A stretch of 64,000 nucleotides of DNA. It comes from a halophilic archaeon (lineage in GTDB: Archaea; Halobacteriota; Halobacteria; Halobacteriales; Haladaptataceae). The notes under the pieces were generated by a model that ran no database searches, had not been told where the DNA came from, and saw only the letters and a list, made by a program, of their open reading frames with translations. The stretch's first letter is position 1. Each line of letters begins with the position of its first letter. The position numbers and the translations under genes are program-made. The stretch lies in assembly GCA_003298465.1 (NCBI GenBank), contig QNGA01000007.1, positions 1-64,000 of the forward strand. The letters run 5' to 3'. This document shows, one piece after another, positions 9,750 to 17,867 of the stretch.

Positions 9750-10010
9750 TTACTCCTCGACGTGCACGTCTCCGTCGCTGGTGACTTCAACCTCGTATCC
9801 GTTGTATTCGAAAACGACCTCCTCTGGCCTCGCGTCTCTGACATCCGCTGGTCGGGCAAAGAGCGTATTTAGCGCATCCAAATCGATCACATCATAAAGC
9901 GGTGGATCCATGTCCAGCGGATCGATGCCCTCGCGTTCTGCAATCGCCTTCACAACAGCCGTCGAAAGTGTCTGTCCACTAGCGTCACGCTTCTGGGTCC
10001 CTGAAGTCAT
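9750..10010 (-). CDS. HalOD1 domain protein
   Basis: This 86-residue protein matches the halobacterial output domain HalOD1: TLSTAVVKAIAEREGIDPLD, the hallmark PLYDVIDLDALNTLFA, then a strand pair (VVFEYNGYEVEV) and a short acidic end. The domain is thought to work in signal transduction, alone or at the C-terminus of sensor proteins; its target is unknown. It lies 112 bp downstream of the Lrp/DUF7344 pair on the same strand and could be in the same transcript. Confidence 0.85.
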   Translation of the reverse strand: MTSGTQKRDASGQTLSTAVVKAIAEREGIDPLDMDPPLYDVIDLDALNTLFARPADVRDARPEEVVFEYNGYEVEVTSDGDVHVEE

Positions 10011-10122
10011 CTTGTTAGCCCAGAGCTTACTCCAGTATAAGTTTCGCGGACGTAGTCATTCAGAAAATTCCGCAAGAAACCCCTATCCCGCCAGAATCTG
10101 GAACGGCTACAGTGACGGCGTT

Positions 10123-10611
10123 TCACTGCTCGGTATCCTCGTAGTGGTCTGCGATATCGAAAATACCGGCAGGCTGCGGATAGTTGTTTTTTATAAGGAT
10201 CTCCTCGTTCATCGAGATGTTCCGGGTGTCGATTGCCGTCGCCAATTGAGTGATATCTTTGTTGTTGCTGCCAACGACTTCGACGAGGATATTGTTATTG
10301 CCGGTCATCAGCTCCGTGACGTTGGTGACGCCCGGCAGATCAAGGATATCTTGGATAAGGTCTGCCCGTTCCGTAATCGACGTCGTACAGATGAACAGGA
10401 CCCGAAGCGGAAGATCGGCTTTGTCGTAGTCAATGTTTGGCTGATAGCCTCGGATAATCCCGTTTGCTTCGAGCTGCTGGATTCGATTGCCGACCGTACT
10501 CGGTGAAACGCCCACCTGGTCGCTTATATCGGCGTTCGAATTGTTTCGCGCGTCTTCCTGGAGAGAATACAGGATTTGCCGGTCGACATCGTCGAGTTGA
10601 TAGTTACTCAT
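10123..10611 (-). CDS. Lrp/AsnC family transcriptional regulator
   Basis: From ATG 10611 (MSNYQLDDVDRQIL) the protein has about 162 residues. The N-terminal AsnC-type HTH contains DISDQVGVSPSTVGNRIQQL and NGIIRGYQPNIDY; the C-terminal alpha-beta RAM-like domain follows (VLFICTTS, VTNVTELMTGNNNILVEVVG). A longer frame starts at 10671, but its extra 20 residues are atypical. The start overlaps the end of the upstream DUF7344 gene by 8 bp, indicating translational coupling. Such regulators often sense amino acids or metabolites; no effector can be read here. Confidence 0.88.
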   Translation of the reverse strand: MSNYQLDDVDRQILYSLQEDARNNSNADISDQVGVSPSTVGNRIQQLEANGIIRGYQPNIDYDKADLPLRVLFICTTSITERADLIQDILDLPGVTNVTELMTGNNNILVEVVGSNNKDITQLATAIDTRNISMNEEILIKNNYPQPAGIFDIADHYEDTEQ

Positions 10612-10972
10612 GTATAACGTGTTCGTCTGGGGTCTTCTGTAAGACCGACAGGAATGGTTGGAGGGCATCAAACTGTTGGCCTGCCGTTACCTGCTGGGTG
10701 TCTCGGTCCCAGCGAATGAAGCCGGCCGCCTCGAGTCGCGGGAGGTGGTTGTGGTGCAGCCTGATGTGAAGGGACTCGGAATCTTGGTCCTCGATGGAGA
10801 GGTCGTCCGGAATATGGAGGCTGGTGTCGGTTTGTGAGTTGTGCGCCGCCAGTGTGACCAGTAGTTCACGGCGCTCTAGGTGTGCCATTGCATGGAACAC
10901 CTCGTCGGGAATCGAGTGCACATCAAAGGTCATGAGCTCTGCCAGTATATGTTTCTCGGCTGATTTGTTCAA
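10604..10972 (-). CDS. DUF7344-type winged-helix protein coupled to an Lrp gene
   Basis: A 122-residue protein with the DUF7344 layout: EVFHAMAHLERRELLVTLAA, then SLHIRLHHNHLPRLEAAGFI and RWDRDTQQVTAGQQF. The LHHNHLPRLEAAG segment is the family signature. It has no membrane helix. Its stop overlaps the start of the Lrp/AsnC gene (TGA inside ATGAGTAA), so the two regulators are probably made together. Confidence 0.85.
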   Translation of the reverse strand: MNKSAEKHILAELMTFDVHSIPDEVFHAMAHLERRELLVTLAAHNSQTDTSLHIPDDLSIEDQDSESLHIRLHHNHLPRLEAAGFIRWDRDTQQVTAGQQFDALQPFLSVLQKTPDEHVIHE

Positions 10973-11320
10973 AAGATCCGTGTTGAAAGATAGGGTTTTG
11001 TGCTCAGAACTGCAGTCAAGGGCGCAAGTCGCTAGCGACCGAACAGCGGAATCCTCTTAGGCGTGGTTTCTGACGGCCATGGCTATGTTCCCGCCGTCGA
11101 AAGCAAGTTTCGGAGGCCGTCCTTCCCTGCCTTCATCACGAGTCCTTTCGGCGTCCTAGTCCCCCACTCATGCTAGTGATTGAATATTTCGACAACGTGC
11201 CAGTCACTCGGTCCGACCTGGTCCTCGATCACGTCCTCGTCCATGATCGATATGGTTTGACATGGGCGGGTAAGCGGGGTTCATCTATTGGGTGTGGCTC
11301 TAAGCAATCCGACTCTCATG

Positions 11321-11581
11321 TCATCGCTCACCAGTATAAGTCATGCAGTGGTGACAGGGCTGAAGCCCACGCTTTTCTGCCTTTTTCCGAGAGACGATTT
11401 CGTCCGGATTCCCAGCGAATAGGTCGTCCTTCTGGAGTTGGCCACAAACGCTGCCCGACTCAGCGTCGTTCAGGAAGTGATAAACGCCGCCATCGCTGGA
11501 GACGGCGTCTGACGCCAGGACAGCATTTTGAGGGGTACTGGCCTCCGTCTCGTCTCTCTGGTTTATTATCTCGTGGGACAT
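11321..11581 (-). CDS. Small Cys/His protein, unknown function
   Basis: From the internal ATG at 11581 (MSHEIINQRDETEAS) the protein has 86 residues. The middle reads DGGVYHFLNDAESGSVCGQL and the end GLQPCHHCMTY, so one Cys plus a CxxC pair could hold a metal. This layout (YH...C...RGLxPCxxC) occurs in small haloarchaeal proteins of unknown role. The longer frame to 11656 adds hydrophobic residues that look non-native. It has no operon partner. Confidence 0.5.
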   Translation of the reverse strand: MSHEIINQRDETEASTPQNAVLASDAVSSDGGVYHFLNDAESGSVCGQLQKDDLFAGNPDEIVSRKKAEKRGLQPCHHCMTYTGER

Positions 11582-11954
11582 ATTGGATACTGTTACCGAT
11601 ACCCATAATGGTGTGATGGCTGAATGTGCAGCGTCATTAAGTCGTAGGGACAGCAACAGGAAACGATCTTCTAGTAGGACCCTCTAGCCCCCTTTTCCCG
11701 AGAATCCACCAATGAATAATATGCACTACGAACTCACCACAGATTGAGATCCGGGTCCCAGGGATCTTCCACTTCGTGGAATAAACGGAAGTGAGATCTG
11801 CCGGTCCGACGCCCTCGGGGAAGCACGAAATCCGTATCCGCCAGCGAACGGCTAATTCTCCGATGAGGTTCCCCTGTACGGAGTGGTAGTAGCTATAGGG
11901 GATATCTAAGCTATCGGCGTTTGGATTGAGGACGGTAACTACCTATTCGAGTTG
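11582..11954. other. No gene seen
   Basis: About 370 bases between two minus-strand genes, with no convincing coding frame and no long repeat. Confidence 0.4.
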
Positions 11955-12326
11955 TTACTGCTCATTTGTTGTTGCAATTGCAAGGTATGGTTTGATTGTT
12001 TGCAGGCTATCAGTCGTCTCAACAGTGTTTTGGTCAGCATTGATCTGGAGGAGATTCGCATCTTCGAGCTTCGGCAGGTGACTGTGGTGTAACGCAGTGT
12101 ACTCACGTTTGAGTGCTTCATCTGCTACCTGATCGATCGATGTATTTTGTTGCTGTGCGACAATGTGGGCCGCTAAATCCGCAATCGCTACGGGTTGTGA
12201 GCAATCTTGGAGATGAGAGAGTGCGTGTCGACGACTTGCATCGGCGAGTACCTCAAGTATTCTATCTATTGATAGCCCAGGTGCGTTCTCACCCACCGTT
12301 TGGTGTTCAAGCGGATTCGCGACCAT
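11955..12326 (-). CDS. DUF7344-type winged-helix protein
   Basis: This 123-residue protein carries the DUF7344 signature: RILEVLADASRRHALSHLQD, VAIADLAAHIVAQQQNTSID, then LKREYTALHHSHLPKLEDAN. It ends in a short tail with no membrane segment. The ATG at 12326 gives a typical N-terminus. Upstream, on the same strand, lies a bat-type HTH remnant, so this locus once held several regulators. Confidence 0.85.
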   Translation of the reverse strand: MVANPLEHQTVGENAPGLSIDRILEVLADASRRHALSHLQDCSQPVAIADLAAHIVAQQQNTSIDQVADEALKREYTALHHSHLPKLEDANLLQINADQNTVETTDSLQTIKPYLAIATTNEQ

Positions 12327-12407
12327 GGGGTCGGTAGTCTACTGTGTCAGTTGAGAAGATAGCTTGATTGTTCATGCCTTTAATATACTGCCGTTGTTTG
12401 TAGTTTG

Positions 12408-12599
12408 CTAGTCTGCAGGCATGATGGGAATGTTCGTGATGAATTCTTTGATCCCTCGTTGAAGCCGTTTGGATGCCGTTTGATTGGAGATCCCGAGTCT
12501 CTCTGCTATTTATTCTATCGTCGTCATCTGAGGGATGTGATAGTATCTTTGTTCAACTACTACGATGAGCGCATCACGCTAGGCTGATGTGAGTTTAAT
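12408..12599 (-). pseudogene. Bat-type HTH domain remnant with two stops
   Basis: On the minus strand one frame reads RDALIVVVEQRYYHIPQMTT, stop, IAERLGISNQTASKRLQRGI and KEFITNIPIMPAD before TAG at 12408-12410. This is the end of a bat-type HTH_10 domain, including the typical LGISxxTASxRLQRG helix. Two in-frame stops and the missing upstream part show decay. The 5' side abuts, in the opposite direction, a HalOD1 fragment. Confidence 0.65.
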
Positions 12600-12875
12600 C
12601 CTTACAACCTCACCCAATCCGAGCCCCAGCGATCGAATGCAGCGACCGACCCTGGCCCCCCAGCGGCGAGGGATTTACTCACTACGGCGATTGCCGCTCA
12701 GGTTGCCGAACAAACAAATGTCACCCCAGAGCAGCTTCCCTCACTCTACGAGGTGATCAATCCAGATGCGCTGGCGACCCTGTTTGAACCAACAATTGCT
12801 GGCAAGCAGCGATCAGACGGTCACGTGACGTTCGTCGATTGCGATAGCCGTTGTGGACTGTCAGTGTGGTGGTGA
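12600..12875 (+). pseudogene. HalOD1 domain fragment without start codon
   Basis: The frame ending at TGA 12873-12875 reads LLTTAIAAQVAEQTNVTPEQ, then LPSLYEVINPDALATLFEPT: the HalOD1 core with its xLYEVINPDAL hallmark. The final strand (VTFVDCDSRCGLSVWW) departs from the family, hinting at a frameshift near 12835. No ATG or GTG opens the frame; upstream it meets a stop inside the neighbouring bat remnant. It is probably a 5'-truncated gene. Confidence 0.55.
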
Positions 12876-13030
12876 TCCATTATGGAATGAATCGGTCGCT
12901 CTGTAGGTTCTGCCCTGCTAGGGAGAGCCTTAGAGCCAGCCTAATAAATTATCTGCCAACATCATCAAAAGACATAATTAGAAGAGAGTAACACCGGGGA
13001 GACCGGCGATTTCAAAGAGACGGAACTTAC

Positions 13031-13228
13031 TCATCCTGTATCAGAATAGTGAGTGATCTCCGCGATTTCGATCTCTTCCTGACCATCGAAAGAACCCCGG
13101 AAGGAATCAGTAGAAATTGCTGTCCTCCGGGCACTGATCTTCGGCGTCACTCGTCCGACCTCTGGTGCGAATCGTGAGCAGACTTCCGCCGGTGATAACT
13201 CCACCAACTGTCCATAGAGCTCACTCAC
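13031..13228 (-). CDS. Small hypothetical protein overlapping a DUF7344 gene
   Basis: A 65-residue frame that opens with GTG and overlaps the stop of the upstream DUF7344 gene (GTGA), an arrangement typical of coupled genes. It is mixed polar (VELSPAEVCSRFAPEVGRVT) with no motif I recognise, so expression is uncertain. Confidence 0.4.
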   Translation of the reverse strand: MSELYGQLVELSPAEVCSRFAPEVGRVTPKISARRTAISTDSFRGSFDGQEEIEIAEITHYSDTG

Positions 13229-13557
13229 CCGTTTGATTCTGGGTTCTCAACTACTTTTGCGATAGAGATCACAGTATCGGCTTCGATCGATATGCCGCTC
13301 ACCTGAACCACTCCTTCTTCTGGATTATATTCAATAAATTCGGCGTCAGTACTCTTGGGGAGATCAGTGTGTTGGAGCGATATCCGAACGCGTCGATACT
13401 TCTCATCCGAAACTTCTTCTCCTGAACTTTCCCACTCAGCGACTGTCTCTACTACCTCCTCAACAGGGATTTTTCCTTCCTCTTGCTTGAGATAGTAGAG
13501 AACATAGCGGCGTCGCTCTTTGCTTAACAGATCGAAAACAGTGTCAAGTGATTCCAT
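13225..13557 (-). CDS. DUF7344-type winged-helix protein
   Basis: This 110-residue protein begins MESLDTVFDLLSKERRRYVL and continues YYLKQEEGKIPVEEVVETVA and KYRRVRISLQHTDLPKSTDA, all DUF7344 features. The expected LPKLxxAG reads LPKSTDAEF, a small deviation in the signature. Divergent from it, starting about 135 bp away, is a HalOD1 gene on the other strand, so a shared control region at 13558-13690 is likely. Confidence 0.85.
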   Translation of the reverse strand: MESLDTVFDLLSKERRRYVLYYLKQEEGKIPVEEVVETVAEWESSGEEVSDEKYRRVRISLQHTDLPKSTDAEFIEYNPEEGVVQVSGISIEADTVISIAKVVENPESNG

Positions 13558-13690
13558 AGATGGTATGTGAGATACTCCCTCTTAATCTTCTGGAATTTTC
13601 TTAAATAACGCGCATTTAGTTTCTATCCAGTTCGACTTAGAGCCGAAAACCCCGAAAATCTTAGGTTTGATGCGCAGCGTATCGACCTTT

Positions 13691-13968
13691 GTGAGTTCAA
13701 ATGCCCACCATTACTCTCTCTCTCGGAACATTCGTCCGAGTTTGGCGAGCGTGGAGCTACCCAGTTTGTCCTTGATGCCCTTCGACAACACGAAGGAATC
13801 GAATTAGATTCGTTAAACACGACCCTGTACGACTATGTCGAGCCAGATGCGCTCGATAGCATCTTTGCCCACGACGAGAACTCGATTGAGGTGGTTGCGT
13901 TCGATATAAAGCACGTGACCGTTACCGTCTGGCACGACGACGTGATTCACGTGAAAGTCGAGCAGTGA
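13691..13968 (+). pseudogene. HalOD1 gene interrupted at a TC dinucleotide tract
   Basis: A GTG at 13691 opens a frame reading VSSNAHHYSLS. At the tract 13714-13724 (CTCTCTCTCTC) the coding sense moves to another frame: LSEHSSEFGERGATQFVLDA, then LDSLNTTLYDYVEPDALDSI and VTVTVWHDDVIHVKVEQ, a complete HalOD1 domain ending at TGA 13966-13968. Removing exactly one TC unit restores one frame from the GTG to the stop. The gene is therefore off in this sequence, either as a pseudogene or as a slippage variant. A sequencing error in the tract is a further possibility. Confidence 0.6.
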
Positions 13969-14095
13969 ACCTACTATTATCCTGTGTGGTTCAATTCTGT
14001 CGCGACTCAAGTGACTGGTCCTGGCCTAATATGCACGGGATACGGCGCAGAACTCTTTGTGGTCTTACCGCCGCTCCCTCACCTCCTAAGGGAAA

Positions 14096-14461
14096 TTAAG
14101 GATCTTTGAGATCTAAGACGGCTTCGAGGTCTTTTCCCTCTAAGGCGGCTTCGACAACGGCAGGGTAGTAATCACGGTTCTTCTGCAGTGCTTCCCCGTG
14201 CTTGCGCTTGTACTTTGCATTGAGTTCATCAAAGCGAATATCGAGTTCCGTGTGCTGGTCTTCGGGCAGATACATGAGCACAGACGGCCGGTCTTTCACA
14301 GACGTCTGCTCGTTTTGGTCCGGATCTGCTGGCTCTTCCTTCTTATCGGTCTGGTCTGTCTGTTCTGTCTTAGATTGTTTATCGCTCTTAGATTCACTTT
14401 CTTCCTGCTCGTCTTCGAAGCGGGTTTGCAGTCGGTTAGACCGATCTTCGCGATCACTCAT
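14096..14461 (-). CDS. ParA-associated partner protein (partition, centromere-binding candidate)
   Basis: From ATG 14461 (MSDREDRSNRLQTRF) the protein has 121 residues. The first 55 are highly charged and low in complexity (Glu, Ser, Lys, Gln, Asp). The second half has a structured segment (VLMYLPEDQHTELDIRFDEL, NAKYKRKHGEALQKNRDYYP) that could be a ribbon-helix-helix-like DNA-binding region. It overlaps the end of parA by 8 bp. Small partners of this kind follow orphan ParA genes on haloarchaeal plasmids. The longer frame to 14572 only shadows parA. Confidence 0.65.
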   Translation of the reverse strand: MSDREDRSNRLQTRFEDEQEESESKSDKQSKTEQTDQTDKKEEPADPDQNEQTSVKDRPSVLMYLPEDQHTELDIRFDELNAKYKRKHGEALQKNRDYYPAVVEAALEGKDLEAVLDLKDP

Positions 14462-15227
14462 TGTCGATCTCCTCCAAACTCTCTGCAATCTCCTCGAACA
14501 CGCGTTCCATATTGCAGTCTTCGTCGTGGTGGAAAATCGAGACGCCGTTATTCCAGGCGCGTTTGAGCGCAACCCGTTTTCGAACCTCCCACACTGGCAG
14601 TCGCCCGGCGAACGTGTCTTCGAACCAGTCCATCATTTCCTCTGCTTCTCCATCCTGTTCGACCCGGTTCGCGACAAGCCCAACGTCTTGGATGGTGAGG
14701 TCGTAGCCTTGTTCGAGACTATCGATCTGGTCGTACAGGATTTCGAGTGCCCGAATGGAGGTCCCTTCGGCGAGCGCTGGAATCAAGATGTTCTGGCAGG
14801 CCAACAGCGCGTTGTCAGTGAGGTGGTCAAGTGACGGTGGACAGTCGACGATGACGAACTCGTAGTCATGGTTGAGTTCGTCGAGTGCCATTGTGAGGCG
14901 TTCGCGACTTCGCATCGACCCGGTGAGGTCGGTTTCGAGGGTAAACATATCGATGTTCGCCGGCAGGACGTCAAATTCCTCGTGTTCGTGGATGAGACGA
15001 GTAATCTCGTCCTGTTGGTCGATGTTTGCGAGCACGGTTCCGAGATGCGGTTCGGGGGTTTCATATTCGTCGGCGAACCCGAGTCCTTCGGTGCCATGTC
15101 CTTGGGGATCGAGATCGATGAAGAGGACGTCGTGGTCGCGATGGGCGAATGCGCCGGCGACGTTGATGGCGATCGTGGTTTTGCCGACGCCACCTTTCTG
15201 ATTGCTCACAGCGATCTTAGTTGTCAT
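14454..15227 (-). CDS. parA: ParA/Soj family partition ATPase
   Basis: This 257-residue P-loop ATPase opens with MTTKIAVSNQKGGVGKTTIA, the deviant Walker A with signature lysine. Further motifs are FIDLDPQGHGTEGLGF and FVIVDCPPSLDHLTDNALLA (Walker B region). ParA proteins drive partition of plasmids or chromosomal elements by ATP-dependent DNA binding. The overlapping partner gene and the integrase fragment upstream suggest a plasmid or integrated element. TCTAAGA repeats just upstream could be its operator. Confidence 0.9.
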   Translation of the reverse strand: MTTKIAVSNQKGGVGKTTIAINVAGAFAHRDHDVLFIDLDPQGHGTEGLGFADEYETPEPHLGTVLANIDQQDEITRLIHEHEEFDVLPANIDMFTLETDLTGSMRSRERLTMALDELNHDYEFVIVDCPPSLDHLTDNALLACQNILIPALAEGTSIRALEILYDQIDSLEQGYDLTIQDVGLVANRVEQDGEAEEMMDWFEDTFAGRLPVWEVRKRVALKRAWNNGVSIFHHDEDCNMERVFEEIAESLEEIDNE

Positions 15228-15257
15228 AGGCCTCTATCTAAGATATGCTCTCTAAGA
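15211..15257. promoter_or_regulatory. TCTAAGA repeats at the parA start (possible operator)
   Basis: TCTAAGA occurs at 15237-15243 and 15251-15257, with the inverse TCTTAG at 15215-15220 inside the first parA codons. Autorepression by binding repeats at the promoter is common for partition operons. The assignment is an inference from position and spacing. Confidence 0.4.
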
Positions 15258-15340
15258 CAGCATAAAACTCAGTCAGACATTTGTCAGTACGTGGTCTTTT
15301 GAGGATGCTCTGGGGTCATTTTTGTTAGCAGTCGGACTCT

Positions 15341-15369
15341 CAAAGGTTAGTATATTCTACTAACCTTTG
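15341..15369. repeat. 12-bp perfect inverted repeat beside the integrase fragment
   Basis: CAAAGGTTAGTA (15341-15352) is followed by a 5-base loop and its exact complement TACTAACCTTTG (15358-15369). The right arm runs into the first codons of the truncated integrase frame. A related TACTAACTTT string occurs at about 15961, on the other side of the integrase. It could be a recombination or attachment site, an operator or a terminator. Confidence 0.55.
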
Positions 15370-15825
15370 TTTCTCGGTGTCACGCCTTCGGATATCTCTC
15401 AGATGGACGACGGTCGTCACTACGAGCTCGAGGTCACGAACGGCAAGGACACGACGGGAAGCTACGAGGGCAGCAAGCAACGTGAAAGGTGGCTCCCGGT
15501 TGAGGCAACGATCAATCGCTACGTCCAGCAGGCCGATCTTCGGGACGATGACCCCCTGGTTGGACGGTCGAAACGTACCGTCCAGTACTGGGTTGAGCAG
15601 GCCGCCGAGCAAGCTGCCGAAGAAACAGACGACGACGACTATCGACGCGTGTCAACTCACGACTTGCGCCGCTGCTGGGCGAACCACCTCCTCGTTGAGG
15701 AGAATGTCTCACCGCGCATTGTGATGGCGCTCGGTGGATGGTCGAGCTATGACGCGATTGAGCCGTATCTGGCTGCGCTCACCGAGATGAATATCATTGA
15801 GTTGATGAGCGCCGTTGAGCTGTGA
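15367..15825 (+). pseudogene. Tyrosine recombinase, C-terminal catalytic fragment
   Basis: The 152-residue frame starts inside the catalytic domain (LGVTPSDISQMDDGRHYELE). It holds the second half of the XerC/D-type active site: RRVSTHDLRRCWANHLL (HxxR), MALGGWSSYDAIEPYLA (the W position and the Tyr nucleophile). The N-terminal core-binding domain and first catalytic Arg are absent. Homologues are typically about 300-400 residues, so this is a 5'-truncated integrase, cut at the inverted repeat 15341-15369. With parA it marks an old integrated element. Confidence 0.75.
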
Positions 15826-16092
15826 GCGGCTAATGAGCTTGAGAATCACTACTCATGAAAACACAAAGCGGCAGTGGATACCCCCGGTAGTTCCAACTCT
15901 ATCTATGCGCGATCACCGCTTCGAAATTAGTAAGGTCTCGAAACGCATATTGTTGCTATATTACTAACTTTCGTGTATTCACTTTTGGATTGGCTGGCGT
16001 TTGTTTCCGGTGAGTTTGAGTATAACTTCCGTAATTGGTTCGTGTGACGCCTCTATTCAAGCGGTAATGAGTTTTGCAGACGGTAATGATTA

Positions 16093-16572
16093 CTAAGATT
16101 TGAATGGACCAGAATTACCAGTAGCTGTAACTGTCCAAGCGAATTCACCGGAATTTGAGATCCGTCCCGATAGAAACGTCCCTTTCTCGCCGTTATTTGG
16201 TGCAGGGTGGAAGGAGGTGAGTGCTTGGGCATCGTCCAACTTTTGTCCAGGGACTGTGAATCGAATAGCGTACCAATTGGGTGTTGTAAAGACGCTTTCA
16301 TACGTTTGGGTCTCCCCTGGCTCAATTGTTGTTGCGGCAGTCAGATTGCGTTGAGCGGGACGGACCATCGGATTTCCACTGACCGTGCCTGGGCCTGTCC
16401 CGGATTCTGATCCGACATCCGTAACGTGCATCCTGATGATACGAGGCGTTGAGCTCTCATTGACAAATCGAAGGCTTCCTGCCGGTGGGGCTTCGGATTT
16501 GGATTCAGTACATCCTGCTAACCCAGCAAGTGCAACTGATCCAACCGATCCAAGAACAGTGCGGCGTTTCAT
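16093..16572 (-). CDS. Exported lipoprotein with Tat-like signal, unknown function
   Basis: From ATG 16572 the protein has 159 residues and begins MKRRTVLGSVGSVALAGLAG followed by Cys: a twin-arginine-like signal with a lipobox, so it is probably lipid-anchored outside the membrane. The mature part looks like a small beta domain (GSLRFVNESSTPRIIRMHVT, TTIEPGETQTYESVF, EFAWTVTATGNSG). The pattern suggests an immunoglobulin-like fold; no ligand can be inferred. The longer frame to 16968 is a shadow over other remnants. Confidence 0.75.
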   Translation of the reverse strand: MKRRTVLGSVGSVALAGLAGCTESKSEAPPAGSLRFVNESSTPRIIRMHVTDVGSESGTGPGTVSGNPMVRPAQRNLTAATTIEPGETQTYESVFTTPNWYAIRFTVPGQKLDDAQALTSFHPAPNNGEKGTFLSGRISNSGEFAWTVTATGNSGPFKS

Positions 16573-16609
16573 TGGGGATATCTTCCCACTTAAATAGCGA
16601 AATAAAAAA

Positions 16610-16790
16610 GCCCATTGCAGCAAGTGCGCCGGTGTTCCCATAGTCTTCGAGGGTGTGGCCGATCTGAGTCGCTCGCCACTGGCCATCGTCAAGCTCTGTG
16701 AGCTTGAACGTCGTGTATCCAGTCGGTGAGCGATCGTCAGTGGTTCCATGCTGCGATAGCGAGAACGATTCCCCAATAGAACTGAATTTT
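16610..16790 (-). pseudogene. Small haloarchaeal protein remnant without start
   Basis: On the minus strand one frame reads TTDDRSPTGYTTFKLTELDD, then GQWRATQIGHTLEDYGNTGA and LAAMGFFISLF. The WRATQ...GNT pattern resembles short HicB-like haloarchaeal proteins. No start codon opens the frame, and downstream it runs out of frame into the lipoprotein gene. I take it as a 5'-truncated remnant. Confidence 0.35.
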
Positions 16791-17013
16791 CAACAGAGTC
16801 GATTACAATACCGGCGGGAAGAATCAGGAGACAATAGCTCGCGAGCAGGTCGGGACGATTGCACGTCATCACGGTCGGTTCGATGCCGACCTCGCCACCG
16901 CGATTACCGAGGCCATCGAGGAAGGATATCTCGAAGAGCAGAACGGTGAGCTTGTCGCGACCGAGCACGTGAATGAGTTAATTCGTGGTCGGTGCTGCTC
17001 GATGGGCGAATAA
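16786..17013 (+). pseudogene. Small helical protein fragment lacking a start codon
   Basis: The frame ending at TAA 17011-17013 reads DYNTGGKNQETIAREQVGTI, then ARHHGRFDADLATAITEAIE and EGYLEEQNGELVATEHVNEL. It has good haloarchaeal composition and a helix-turn-helix feel, but no ATG or GTG; a stop precedes it at about 16783. It overlaps the 5' edge of the remnant on the other strand, so a breakpoint near 16785 probably removed its start. Confidence 0.4.
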
Positions 17014-17163
17014 TAGGGAAAAGACCCCGAGTCACATGTTTTGATTGTCAACTTCTGGACTCAGTGGGAAGCTCTTATGAGGTCTGTGGGTGAAGGCGTG
17101 ATTGCCTGTGGAGTGTTCCTGACCAACTAGGTCAGGAAGTTACTCTTTGCACTGAACGCCGAG

Positions 17164-17319
17164 CTACAGTACTATCCGCCCGATTCCGGCCAGCAGCCCA
17201 ACGATGATCAAGACGCGGCGAATGATCTCCAGCTGCAGCTTGGTAATCTCGAGCCGCTGAATAAGTCCAGTGCGATTCGTTTCGGCGTCTTCGGAGGCGT
17301 GACGTTGTTGTTTTTCCAT
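17164..17319 (-). CDS. 51-residue membrane protein
   Basis: An ATG at 17319 opens a 51-codon frame ending at TAG 17164-17166. The first 22 residues are polar (MEKQQRHASEDAETNRTG), then ITKLQLEIIRRVLIIVGLLA and GIGRIV form one amphipathic to hydrophobic helix. The composition is consistent with a real small membrane protein. No partner gene is adjacent. Confidence 0.5.
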   Translation of the reverse strand: MEKQQRHASEDAETNRTGLIQRLEITKLQLEIIRRVLIIVGLLAGIGRIVL

Positions 17320-17419
17320 AGACGTCTCTCTGTCCGCAGCGTTCAGATGCCGATTCAGTGTAGAAGAGTCGTGAACTCCGGTGCCTGTGGAGTGTTCCGA
17401 CCTTCCACAATCTCTCTCA

Positions 17420-17867
17420 CTGCTGGCAGGGGCAAAAAAGGTTGAGTATCGTCGCCTTTTCGCCGACCGGCACTCAGCGACTTCGAATGGATAAGCTACT
17501 CATTCTGGATATTCGGACGCTACTCGGAACTATTGATTGACGGTGATGTCTGCATAACGTCGCCACAGACGATAGAGAGACCTGTCAGGAGTGCGTAGAT
17601 AACTCCTCTTGCAGGTAGGAACTCCCGTATGAGACTGTCAAAGGGCGTGAGACGAGTTAGAGAATGAGGTAACCGAAGGCAAGCGGGGTAATGCCGAAAA
17701 GGTGGTAACGGAATCTATACGTTCACTCCTCCAGCTAAAAAATAGTAGATATTATAGCAGATGTTTAGTCAATAATTTCTCTTGCTTATTCAAGGACAAT
17801 ATAGAATATACAAAATACTTATCCTAGTGGCTATCGTATGTGGATATAGACACTATCGAGGTGTATC
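17420..17867. other. No gene seen; promoter side of the YdjM-like gene
   Basis: About 450 bases without a supported gene. The right half (17720-17830) is AT-rich and probably contains the promoter of the two-gene unit starting at 17868. Confidence 0.4.
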
